From positions 23,768,243-23,832,242 of the forward strand of contig SSBO01000012.1 in the NCBI GenBank assembly GCA_005281725.1: DNA of 64,000 nucleotides. The letters are read 5' to 3'. This document shows, in pieces, positions 8,908 through 20,877 of this stretch (positions within the stretch are counted from its first letter, which is position 1; every line of letters begins with the position of its first letter). The stretch comes from Wuchereria bancrofti (Eukaryota > Nematoda > Chromadorea > Rhabditida > Onchocercidae). The position numbers and the translations under genes were made by a program. The notes beneath the pieces are model-generated. The model worked only from the letters and a program-made list of their open reading frames with translations. It was not told the DNA's origin and ran no database searches.

Positions 8908-9180
8908 AAGTTTAAACTAACTGGAACGGAATCCGTATCTACCGTTAGCCTTAGTAGACTCCTGAGACCTAAAGTTAAGGTGGGCATTACGTATCAATTT
9001 CAACGACGAAAAGACAAAGCCTACAAAAAAAGCAAAACTAATGCGTCGACATTAAAACAAGCTGATGTTGGATCCAGGTGTTGGCACATGCTCGAAAGGC
9101 GGGCAGAATGTACCTGTTGGTGTTGGTATTGTAAGAGGAAATGATTGCCCAACTTATTAAGACAGGAAGAGAGATTTCGG
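8908..9180. other. Probable bacterial-nematode junction interval
   Basis: This stretch has a more balanced base composition than the nematode DNA after it and no N. The plus strand holds an ORF tail with Gly/Val-rich residues (PGVGTCSKGGQNVPVGV) ending at a stop near 9160, in a different frame from a longer 86-residue ORF (8884-9144). Neither was recognised. The change from bacterial genes to AT-rich nematode DNA happens here, but the exact breakpoint cannot be placed. Confidence 0.5.
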
Positions 9181-11173
9181 AGTACTTTTAATCATTTTAT
9201 TGTTCATCAAAACAACTGCACCAAAAATTAAATTTGCATCTTAAGCGACAGTATTAAGATATACACAAATACCACTAATAAATTGTAACATTTCCCCGTA
9301 CTCAGAGTACTCTTTCAGTCACTCAATGCGATGGTACGTGCAGTTTCAGTGAAATGGAAGGTGCGTCTTATCTTTGCTCTTTCCAGAAGTAAAATAGAGT
9401 TGTATTATTGTAACATAATTGAAAGAGAATAAGACTACTCGATATGTTTGTTATGAGAAAAGTATTTATCCGAGTTGCGATAAGAAATGTAGAACTTTTT
9501 GCTGTGATTTTATCAGTCGCAGTTATTTAATCATCCCAATTGTATCATTAATAAGACTTCTGTTCTGAGCATTCAGTGCTATTTGACATGTAGCCTATGT
9601 ACTTCCAGACGACGAATATCGCCAATATATATTTGACTTACATATAGAATTCTCATTTCCTTCAGGCTTTCACTCGGTAATTTTGAGTGCTTATTAAATT
9701 TCTTATAACCGTTCATAAAGATAAGGGATTTACAAAGTGATTATAAAAGTGTAAAGACATAAGAAGCTAAATATGGAGTGGGTAAATGATAATAGGGCTG
9801 CAGAAAAGATTATGGCGTATATCTTGTGATGGTGATAAATTTTTTGAGTTCAGAAAAAAATTTTATCTTCTAGCTCAATTAATTTATTTTCTACCTCAAT
9901 TATTTTTGCTTCTAAGCCATCATTTTTTCTTCTTTTTTTCTATCATCACGAAAGACTGTTATATTTTCCGTAGTATTAGCAATAGTTTCAATTCATTTTT
10001 GACATTGAAATTAATTTTAATAACAAATTCAAGCGTAGTTGGCTACGAAAATCTCACTGCATTCATAAGCTCGTATAATTTTAACCAGGAAATAAAGTTG
10101 AATTTTGTTAAACTTTGCTCTAATTAAGTGCTTATAGGCTTGAAAAATTGCAATTCATCAAAAAAATGTCTATCCCATACTTAATTGACATTTTTCTCTA
10201 CATTGCATATGATCTTCTCACATGATCATTTGACAGCTGAAACAAAAAAAAAAAAAAAAAAAACTTTATAAATTTCACCTTTGAAGAAAAATTAAATGGA
10301 CAAATTAATAAAAATTGTAACTAGATAAAGTTACAATTTATTATCAACACTGAAATTATAAGATGAGCAATTTCATTTTTGCATTAAATATATGTGGGAT
10401 ATCAATCGATTAATCGCTTAATTTCGGTTTAAAAAAAATTAAAACAGTTCATTGCAATATTATTTAAACATTTCAAATTGATATTTAAAATAGTATTTTA
10501 TAATAATATTGTGAAAAAAATTTTGCTGGAAAACGGAAGATCATATCACTGAAAATATACCCGAACGTTGAAAATGCTGGAAAACTTCAAAATATTATTA
10601 TAATTAAATGAAAGTTCAATTTTAATTCCTATTTTTATCAAATTTGTTGTCAAAAATAGTTGAAACTGGTACAAATTGAACATAGGAAGGCTGAAATTAA
10701 TAAGCAAATTCAATGTAGCGTTGGAAATATGTGGAGTTTTATTAGTTTATCTATTAATTAAAGTTAAAAAATTTGGAAAACATCATTTTATTAATATTTT
10801 AGCAATTGAAATTGATCATTCAAACAATTTATAATAATATTGGTTTTTAATTTTAGCTTTCGAATGCCTAAAATTTTCGGCTGATATCATTTTCGATTAG
10901 TTTTGATAATGAAATTGATAAATTTAACTGAATTTTAATCTACATGATCTTCCAATTTCTGGCAAAGATTTTTCCACAAAATTATTATAAATGACTTGAA
11001 ATTTCAATCTGAAGTGATAAAATGGTGAAGAAATGACAAAATACAAAAAAGATCCAAATCAAAAGATAATTCGATGAAATTAAGCATATTCCTACTAAAA
11101 AAATTAATTAGCTTATTAATTTTTGTCTTCGAATGTCTAAAATTTCTGGTTGATACCATTATCAATTAGTTTG
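9181..11173. other. AT-rich nematode DNA without a recognisable gene
   Basis: No exon could be supported. The 113-residue ORF at 9786-10127 is rich in Phe, Leu and Ser and shows no family motif. Near the right edge (11129-11173) lies a sequence ending in ATTATCAATTAGTTTG that recurs at about 12097-12135 and 12287-12330, so the gap that follows is flanked by repeats. Confidence 0.5.
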
Positions 11174-11341
11174 NNNNNNNNNNNNNNNNNNNNNNNNNNN
11201 NNNNNNNNNNNNNNNNNNNNNNNNNNNNNNNNNNNNNNNNNNNNNNNNNNNNNNNNNNNNNNNNNNNNNNNNNNNNNNNNNNNNNNNNNNNNNNNNNNNN
11301 NNNNNNNNNNNNNNNNNNNNNNNNNNNNNNNNNNNNNNNNN
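11174..11341. other. Assembly gap of 168 N
   Basis: The interval consists only of N and is flanked on the right by a TA dinucleotide run and a long inverted-repeat arm. Translations across it are meaningless. Confidence 0.99.
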
Positions 11342-14297
11342 ATATATATATATACAAATTACTTAAGCAAAAAATAACAAAGAATGTAAAATTTAATTTT
11401 CAAAAAATTATAACTGACAAAAAAAAAGAAAAAGTTACAATGGCTTTCGTAGACACATTCCAACCAGGTAGTTTGTGATAAGGAAATGAATGCAGTAGTA
11501 ATACTTTTAAGTGTATGGAAGATACCTATTACGGAATATGCTAATATAAGACTTTTGCAAATTGCTACTAATAACATTGCAATACCAATTCCTGAAATGT
11601 GAGCAGTAGGAAAAAATTCCTGAAATGTAAACAGTGGGAAAAATTCCTGAAATGTAAACGATAGGAGAAAAAGGATACGAACAATTATGGAAACATATTG
11701 CTACAACGTTTGGCTAAAGAAATGAACAGAATATGTCGAATAATACTCTAATTAATATTATCATATAGATCAGAGCAGATAATGATGACATTCCAAATTA
11801 AATATTCTAATCAAAACATGATCACATAGATCAGAGCAGATAATAATGACATTCCAAATTAAATAATTTAATTAATAACATTATATAAATCAGATCAGGT
11901 AATGATGATATTTTAAAATTTAATAATGAAATATTAACTAAGGTTAGAATTTTGTGAAATTTCATTGATTTATCAATAAATTAAGGTTTAAAAAAATTGG
12001 AATATATCGTTCTATTAATATTTTAACAATCCAAACTAATTGATAATGGTATCAACCCATTTCAGGAATTGGTATTGCAATGTTATTAGTAGCAATGTCT
12101 AAAATTTTCTGGTTGATACCATTATCAATTAGTTTGGATTGTTAAAATATTAATAGAACGATATATTCCAATTTTTAAAATGGTGAAGAAATGACAAAAT
12201 ACAAAAAAGATCCAAATCAAAAGATAATTCGATGAAATTAAGCATATTGCTACTAAAAAAATTAATTAACTTATTAATTTTTGTCTTCGAATGTCTAAAA
12301 TTTCTGGTTGATACCATTTTCAATTAGTTTGGACTGTTAAAATATTAATAAAACGATATATTCCAATTTTTTTAAACCTTAATTTTATTGATAAATCAAT
12401 GAAGTTTCACATATTTCTAATGTAATAATAAAATTGCTTATTAGTTTCAGCCTTCCAATTTAAGTTTATGTCATTTTTTAAGTAATTTTGGCAAAGAATT
12501 TGAAATAAAATACAAGTTAAAATTGAATTCTCATTAATTTATACTAAGATTTTGATGTTTTTCGGCATTTTGCTTAGGGTAGTTTTCAAGCAATGTGATC
12601 TTTCTTTTGCAGCAAAATTCTTTTCGCAATATTATTAAAAATTAAAATTTTGGGATATACGTAGACCGTTAACCTGAAATTTAGAAAAATTACTCAAATA
12701 ATATTGTAATTAATGTGAATTATCGAGATATTCATGTAAGTGTGGAAAAGTTCATATAAATTATCAATTATAAGTTTTAATGTATCACGTGACTTGTCTA
12801 TTTTAAATTACAAATAATTATCCTAAATTTTTGTCAAATAGTATAGAAATAAATACGATATAAATTCTTCTAGCTACGTGAACTTTTTGGAAATTTAAAA
12901 GATTATTTGAAATATGCAACGAGGATTACGTTTATGCTAAAAATGCAGAAAATTTTTGCAAAAACACACTTTTTCTATTAATATGCAAATTTTGCTTTAT
13001 TATAAAAGTAAATAATAATTTAATTTTTTTATTTATTGTTTATAAGTGACAAATATTCGCGCGGTTTCGTGTTATTAGTTGTGCTAATATTATTGTGGTA
13101 AATAGTAGAACATCGAATTTCTCATATTTCAAGTGACAGTGACAGGTGTCAATAAATGATACTAATGTTAAAAATATGAATGTTTCTATTCAAGTAATTT
13201 AAGCTAAATTAAAGTTAATTAAGTTCATGCAACTTTAACATTATATTTAATTTAACAAAGAAAAAAAAATTAAAAAGAATGAACTTTAACTTTGACAAGA
13301 ATGAGATAAGAGAAAAATTACAGTTACACTTAAAATTGCTAAGTAATAGCACAAAAAAGATTATAAGCTTCAGTTATACTTCAAAATTTCAATATAAAGT
13401 AAGAATGAAAAGGAAAAAATAGTAAAATAAGAAATTCATTTAATTTTCATTCGTTCCCTTTCTTTGCATTACCATTATTCATCTGAGAGGTAACGAAATT
13501 ATTTGAAAAAGTTACTCATTTAAATTGTTTCAAAGAATGTGTAAGCCAGAAATATATGAATAAAATTTTAATGAATTTCTCATTATACCATTTTTCTTTT
13601 CATGAAAGTTTGGAAAAAGTGATCGATTGCTAATGAAATTTAATTAAATGGATGACTTNTTTAAACCTTAATTTTATTGATAAATCAATGAAGTTTCACA
13701 TATTTCTAATGTAATAATAAAATTGCTTATTAAATTTTAAAATATCATCATTACCTGATCTGATTTATATAATGTTATTAATTAAATTATTTAATTTGGA
13801 ATGTCATTATTATCTGCTCTGATCTATGTGATCATGTTTTGATTAGAATATTTAATTTGGAATGTCATCATTATCTGCTCTGATCTATATGATAATATTA
13901 ATTAGAGTATTATTCGACATATTCTGTTCATTTTAGAACGTAGCTATTTCATAATGTTCGTATCCTTTTTCTCCTATCGTTTACATTTCAGGAATTTTTC
14001 CCACTGTTTACATTTCAGGAATTTTTTCCTACTGCTCACATTTCAGGAATTGGTATTGCAATGTTATTAGTAGCAATTTGCAAAAGTCTTATATTATCAT
14101 ATTCCGTAATAGGTATCTTCCATACACTTAAAAGTATTACTACTGCATTCATTTCCTTATCACAAACTACCTGGTTGGAATGTGTCTACGAAAGCCATTG
14201 TAACTTTTTCTTTTTTTTTGTCAGTTATAATTTTTTGAAAATTAAATTTTACATTCTTTGTTATTTTTTGCTTAAGTAATTTGTATATATATATATG
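11342..14297. repeat. Long inverted repeat, arms about 0.6 kb
   Basis: The left arm (11342 to about 11930) and right arm (about 13725 to 14297) are near-identical reverse complements. Both encode the same accidental 72-residue ORF on opposite strands (11359-11577 minus, 14061-14279 plus). They differ in one internal stretch and the outer ends are TA-rich. Inside the arms are three tandem 26-28-bp units (TTCCTGAAATGTAAAC-like, about 11590-11665) and about three 60-bp units containing CAGAGCAGATAATGATGACA. The arms lie on either side of the single N at 13659, so part of the structure may be assembly-made. A fold-back transposon is the biological alternative. Confidence 0.75.
12000..12168. repeat. 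Near-perfect fold-back palindrome
   Basis: About 57 bases at 12000-12056 recur as the reverse complement at 12112-12168, around a 55-base spacer that itself contains the inner end of the long inverted repeat (TTCAGGAATTGGTATTGCAA). Such perfection in AT-rich DNA suggests a recent inversion-type event or an assembly fold-back. Confidence 0.75.
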
Positions 14298-16354
14298 GTC
14301 GATTAGCATGCTTGAATATATATATACTTTTTACTTTATATATAAAATCTACTTTTTTTTTCATTTTAATGATATTTTTAATGCTAAAATTCTAACCTTA
14401 GTTAATATTTCATTCCTTAATTAAATTTCAATTTATTTCTTTTTCTTTACAATTTTTTTTAAAATTTGTATATAACACTGATGCTTTGATAAAATGAGAT
14501 TTGCCATTAATTCAATTTCATTTTCCTTTCCATTAATATTTTCCTATTGATTTATATTACTTTCCGTTCCACTAATCATAAATAATTATTTATACAGCAT
14601 ATTATATTATTGAATTATTTAACTCTTTCTCAAAATTAATATCAAAATTTATTCAATTATCTATCAGGATTACAGATCTATTACAAATTTAACAATTATA
14701 TTTATCATTTTAGGCTTTTGGTAACATAAGAGTTCGTTACTTTTACTTTTCGCTTATTCTCTCAATGCTTGCATTTCATTTACCATCTGAAACGACTAAT
14801 TGTTAATTTGCATACAGTGCTTGGCGAACCACCAAATAACTTTTGGAGGTAAATAAATTTCAATAATTTATCACTAAAATTTGCTTTTTATACATATTAT
14901 TGTTGCTTGTTGGTACATTATTATTGCATTAGCATTTTGTATTGTAAGATTTTTTACTTTTTTTCTTGAATGTTAGTAAATTTTGATATTTTTTTCAAAA
15001 ATCCTTATCAAAATTCTTAATGCAATACACTATTAATTTATGTAATTATTAATTGATAATTGAGCAATTATCATCATGTACAAAAGTAAATTTTCATTGT
15101 ATTAATAGGATAACTTCGATCAAAGATAAATTTTGTCAATGTCAAAAATTGTTATGTAAAATCAATTGATAATTTTCTTGCATTCAAGAGGAATAGAAAA
15201 AATAAAAATATTTTAAAATTGAATTCTCATTAATTTATACTAAGATTTTGATGTTTTTCGGCATTTTGCTTAGGGTAGTTTTCAAGCAATGTGATCTTTC
15301 TTTTGCAGCAAAATTCTTTTCGCAATATTATTAAAAATTAAAATTTTGGGATATACGTAGACCGTTAACCTGAAATTTAGAAAAATTACTCAAATAATAT
15401 TGTAATTAATGTGAATTATCGAGATATTCATGTAAGTGTGGAAAAGTTCATATAAATTATCAATTATAAGTTTTAATGTATCACGTGACTTGTCTATTTT
15501 AAATTACAAATAATTATCCTAAATTTTTGTCAAATAGTATAGAAATAAATACGATATAAATTCTTCTAGCTACGTGAACTTTTTGGAAATTTAAAAGATT
15601 ATTTGAAATATGCAACGAGGATTACGTTTATGCTAAAAATGCAGAAAATTTTTGCAAAAACACACTTTTTCTATTAATATGCAAATTTTGCTTTATTATA
15701 AAAGTAAATAATAATTTAATTTTTTTATTTATTGTTTATAAGTGACAAATATTCGCGCGGTTTCGTGTTATTAGTTGTGCTAATATTATTGTGGTAAATA
15801 GTAGAACATCGAATTTCTCATATTTCAAGTGACAGTGACAGGTGTCAATAAATGATACTAATGTTAAAAATATGAATGTTTCTATTCAAGTAATTTAAGC
15901 TAAATTAAAGTTAATTAAGTTCATGCAACTTTAACATTATATTTAATTTAACAAAGAAAAAAAAATTAAAAAGAATGAACTTTAACTTTGACAAGAATGA
16001 GATAAGAGAAAAATTACAGTTACACTTAAAATTGCTAAGTAATAGCACAAAAAAGATTATAAGCTTCAGTTATACTTCAAAATTTCAATATAAAGTAAGA
16101 ATGAAAAGGAAAAAATAGTAAAATAAGAAATTCATTTAATTTTCATTCGTTCCCTTTCTTTGCATTACCATTATTCATCTGAGAGGTAACGAAATTATTT
16201 GAAAAAGTTACTCATTTAAATTGTTTCAAAGAATGTGTAAGCCAGAAATATATGAATAAAATTTTAATGAATTTCTCATTATACCATTTTTCTTTTCATG
16301 AAAGTTTGGAAAAAGTGATCGATTGCTAATGAAATTTAATTAAATGGATGACTT
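12519..16354. repeat. 1.14-kb direct repeat linked to the single N at 13659
   Basis: Bases 12519-13658 recur at 15215-16354 (offset 2,696), apparently without change. The first copy ends exactly at the N at 13659. The sequence right after the N (13660 to about 13731) repeats 12371-12442. The arrangement matches two overlapping contigs or haplotypes placed in series. No coding function was seen in the unit. Confidence 0.85.
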
Positions 16355-16518
16355 TTATCTTTTAAAATGAAATAATTTTAAATTTGCCGGCAATTTCAAT
16401 TTAATCCTTCATATGCCCATTTTTAAACTTATCATTTATCATTACCATTACTATATTTCGTTCTACTAAAATTTGCATACTTTTTTTACAGCTTAAATTT
16501 GCATAAAGGTATGCAGTG

Positions 16519-19500
16519 ATGAGCGTTGAAGTGACAGCTGAAAGTGAACATTCATCATGGGTCGATTTCAAACCCGGTCGAAGGTTAGTTAATTAAAAAG
16601 TTAATTAAACTAATTAGATTAAAGTTAATTAGAATTGTTAGACTAAAAAGTATCTTTGCGCACTTTTTTTCGCACTTATAGCGGAAAAGTTTCGAATTAA
16701 AAAAAAGAAAAGAATGAATTAAGCAAAAGATTTTACTTTCTTCTGTAAATTTGCAATTAATGTTAGAGAAACCTAACATTAAACGTTAAAATGATCAATG
16801 AATTAGGAAGAAAAAAAAAATTTAGATTTGGTAAATGGCGGATAAAGAATAAATTAGATGAAGGCGGTTTTGGACAAGTATATCGTGTAGAGCATATTCA
16901 ACAACGTGGCCGATATGCTGCATTAAAAGCTGAACCGAATGATACTGAAGGAGGATCAGCAATTAAACTTGAAGTTTGTCAAATTTTATAAATTGTTTTC
17001 AAAAAAGCTCTAATCAGTTGGAAATAAGTATCATTTAATTGTCTTCAAAGGATATTAAATTTTTGTTTTTTTTTTCTCCTTTTTTTAAGTTGATAATTTG
17101 AAGTTATGGTCGAAAGATTTTTTTTTTAACTTATATTTAGCAATTTATATTAGTATAATATTTATTAAATTATCGATAATCATGAAATTTAGTTCTTGAA
17201 ATTACAGTTTTTTTAATCAACTTACCAAAGTTTTTTTTTTTAATTTAAAATATTCAGATTATGGTAATAAACTTTTTAAATCGTGATGGTGATAAGCCAC
17301 ATGTGGTGAAATTGTTTCATGCTGCAAAACATAAAAAGTTTTCGTATATGATTGTTACATTACTTGGTGAAAATCTTCGAACACTTAAAGTAATTATATT
17401 TTATTTCGTTCTTTTTAATTCTACTAGTATAAATAATTAGTTGCAATTAATTAAAATTCTTCATTCAATTAAATTTTAACTTGTTAATGAAAGGACGAAA
17501 ATTATCTAAAATTTAGTAAATTGTAAAAATTTTTTAAAATAACAGCTCATTGTATTTTTTCTGCCTATTAATGAAAGATAAAACTTTTTGGTGGTATTTT
17601 GGATTATTCATTGCAAATGTATTGAATTAAATTTTAAAATTTCATTTATTTTATTTAATTAATCATTCAAATAAACGAACTAATTTATAGCAAACATTGT
17701 AAATGTCTAAATTTTCTGTCTTTTAAATGCCAAAATTTTAAATGCTTTCTTCAACAATACTACTTCGTCTTCTAAATTATGCTTTCCAGTTCCTGAATTA
17801 AAATTTTAAAATTTAATTTTTAGGAGAAGTATTTGCTCTATTAAAGTGATAAGAAGGAAATACATGATAAATTTTAAGATAAGTTGTCCGGAAGAATATT
17901 TATCAGTGGAAACATGGTCTCGAATTGGTATTCAATGTTTATATAGCATTAAATTATTACACGATATTGGTTTTGTGCATCGTGACATTAAGCCAGCTAA
18001 TTTTGTGATGGGACATGAAAGTGATGTGGAACAAGCACGATGTGTTCATATTTTGGATTTTGGATTAGCACGGTGATTTATTTGTTTATTTTTTTTTTCT
18101 AATTAAAAAAGAGAGGAAAATAAAAAGAAAAAGAATTGAAAAGAAAAAAAAAAATCGGATTTGAATGGGAAAAGCTTCAAAAAAAAAAAATTGATGAAAG
18201 AAAAGGAATTATTTTGAGGTAAACAAATTAACAAATCATATCAAATGTTTACTTCCATTAGACAAATCAAATATCTGTGTAATCTTTCAGTACTTTTGGT
18301 ACTTCTCTTTTTTTTTTTTTTAATACAATCATAAATTGATATGAAATTATCATCAAATTGCGGAAGAAAATGAAATAATTAAATTGTGAATGTAATAAGT
18401 TTACTATACATAAAATACAGAATGAGAATTTCATTTTTTTTTTTTCTTCAGTAAAATAATTTTTAACACAAAATATTGTCATTAATTTAAAAAAAAGCTT
18501 TAAATATATTTTCTATAATAAAAGCATAAAAGAAAAAATTTATACGATAAGTTTTTATGAAATTTTACAGTAATTATGCATTTGAAAAGCGTAAAGGTCA
18601 TTGGATAGCACGACGAGCTCGTCGTTCAGCGGAATTTCGTGGTACAATGCGTTATTGTTCACCATCAGTTCATGAAAAAAAAGAACAGGTTTGAAATGAG
18701 AAAGGAAAACAAAAATCACAGAAGAAATTTAATAAAGTTAGAAGGAAAAAAAAAGACTTTAATTAATTGATAAATTAGAAGTGAATAAATTAGAAATGTT
18801 GTATTCAATATCTAATTGATTATTAACTTTCATTTATTACATATTTGTTTCCATTTTAATTTCCTTAAAATTTACATTATTTTTTTCTTAATTTGTTTGT
18901 TATAGTTTAATAGCAAATTCATATTGAAAATGAGGAAATGTTTATTTCATTAAAAAAATACAATATGCAAAATAAATTTAAAACTGCGTTATTGTTCATC
19001 ATCAGTTCACAAAAAAAGAAAGAGAAAGGAAAACAAAGATCACAAAAACAAAAAAAGAAAAATGAGAAAGGAAAACAAAAATCATAAAAAAAGTTTAATA
19101 AAGTTAAAAAAAAAAAGAAAAACCTTAATTAATTGATAAATTAGAAGTGAATAAATTAGAAATGTTGTATTCAATATCTAATTGATTATTAGTTTTCATT
19201 TATTACATATTTGTTTCCGTTTTAATTTCCTTAAAATTAACATTATTTTTTTCTTAAATTTTTTGTTATAGTTTAATAGCAAATTCATATTGAAAATGAG
19301 GAAATGTTTATTTCATTAAAAAAAAATACCATATGCAAAATAAATTTCAAGCCAAAATTTTAGCAATAATATGAAAACTTGGCTAAAAAAGATGAGAAAT
19401 TTTAGGGACGTAAGGATGATATTTGGTCATTGATTTATTTATTAATTGAAATGCATTGTGGTTTACCGTGGCAACATGAAAGAGATAAAGAAAGATTGGA

Positions 19501-20877
19501 AATAAAAAAAATGAACATAAGTGATAAAGATTTATTATCACATTTTCCAGGTTTGTATCAAAGTTTCCTTTCATTGATTGATTAGAAATTATCAAATATT
19601 AAAGAGAATATGAAAAAGAAAAAAAAATTTAAAGGAATGCAAGAGATTTCTAAAAGATTAGTTGATTGATTGATTGATTGGTTGAATTTAGATCATTTTA
19701 AAGAGAATTTGAAGAAAACACAAGAATATTTGAAAATTTTCTAAAAGTATTAAATTGTTTAAAAAATCTTTAAAGAGTATTTGGAGAAATTTTAAAGTAA
19801 TTTGAAGGATTTTTAATGATTAGTTTAATTGATTGCTTAACTTACTGAGAATTTGTTCGAGCAAAAAATAAGATGTAAAATAATTACAAATTGAATCTAA
19901 TCAAATTTCAAAAAGAAAAAGAAAATTGATTAAAAATATTAAACATACAAATAGCCAAACTGATATTTTAAAAAAATGAAAAATTCGTCAAAATTTTCTT
20001 TTAATATTTACATATTTGATTTATTTGATTGTTTAAAAATATGATTTTATAGAAGAGTTACATCCAATAGTTTCACATTTACGAAATTTAAACTGCTATA
20101 ATCGTCCGGATTATACGATGATTCATAAATGCTTTCTTAAATTAATTAAACGAATTGATGTACACTATGATGATCGATATGATTGGGAATCTGATTTACA
20201 AGTTCAATATGTGGTCTGTTTCTAATTTTTATACAAGAATGGAAAACTGTAAAATTAGATGAAATCTTCTAATAGCTTAGTAAACAAATAAATAAATTAT
20301 GTTAATTAATTAAATATAAACAAAACGCTGTATTTTTTTTTCTACTTTATCTATATAAATAAACATTTTTAGTTTTTTTTAAAAAAATTAAATCCTAATT
20401 TTAATTAAAACCCCTTCTTTTTAATTAAATTTTCACTTGATCATTCGATATGAATTTTTAGTTAAAGCATCGAAAAAAACGACCAGAATATGAGCATGCT
20501 GAAGAATTCTTTGCATCTGATCCAATCAAAGTAAATGGACCACCACCAGCTGAATTAAATATGCGTCGAAGTAGTGAATGATTTCAATTTTCTCAAATAT
20601 TTAAATTTTCCATCTTTTTTTCTCAAATTCAAAAATGGCAATTGAAAATTTTGTGAAACTTTAATCTTTAATTTATTATAATGATGAATGATTTCGTTTG
20701 CATATTTTTACTTTCATTTTCTTTTTTTTTTTCTTGTTTTTTTTTGTAAAATTTGAAAGAATAAAAAAAATTTCAGATAAAACAGCAGAAGATTTAGAAG
20801 AAATGATGGCCAATAATTCATCGTTGTTAAAAGCAAAAACACATCATAGTCAGCAAAAAAAGACATTGAACTCCTAA
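16519..20877 (+). CDS. CK1/TTBK-like protein kinase, nine exons
   Basis: A serine/threonine kinase of the casein kinase 1 superfamily, tau-tubulin-kinase-like, a group greatly expanded in nematodes. Supported exons: 16807 or slightly upstream to 16973, 17258-17389, 17879-18072, 18571-18688, 19406-19550, 20053-20213, 20462-20573 and 20777-20877; phases close. Seen in order: glycine loop DEGGFGQVY, ATP lysine in AALKAEP, IVTLLGENLRTLK, catalytic HRDIKPANF, DFGLAR, FRGTMRYCSPSVHEKKEQ and GRKDDIWSL. As in CK1 there is no APE motif. A probable first exon at 16519-16583 (MSVEVTAESEHSSWVDFKPG) fits the family but joins in phase only through a weak acceptor at 16768 (total 410 residues). If exon 7 is not spliced at 20573, a TGA follows at once. 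The substrate is unknown; many nematode members are sperm-enriched. Confidence 0.88.
18690..19380. repeat. Tandem duplication in kinase intron carrying a partial exon copy
   Basis: About 300 bp following exon 5 of the kinase (18690-18985) are repeated, slightly diverged, at about 18990-19370. The second unit begins with a decayed copy of the exon end (CTGCGTTATTGTTCATCATCAGTTCAC is split by changes from the original CACCATCAGTTCATG). The exon copy lacks a usable acceptor and is not expected to be spliced in. Confidence 0.7.

Noticed and set aside
9786..10127. 113-residue plus ORF
   Set aside because: Low-complexity Phe/Leu/Ser content, no family motif and no splice or leader context.
11359..11577. 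72-residue Phe-rich ORFs at 11359-11577 (minus) and 14061-14279 (plus)
   Set aside because: They are the same accidental frame in the two arms of the inverted repeat, with no family motif or splice context.
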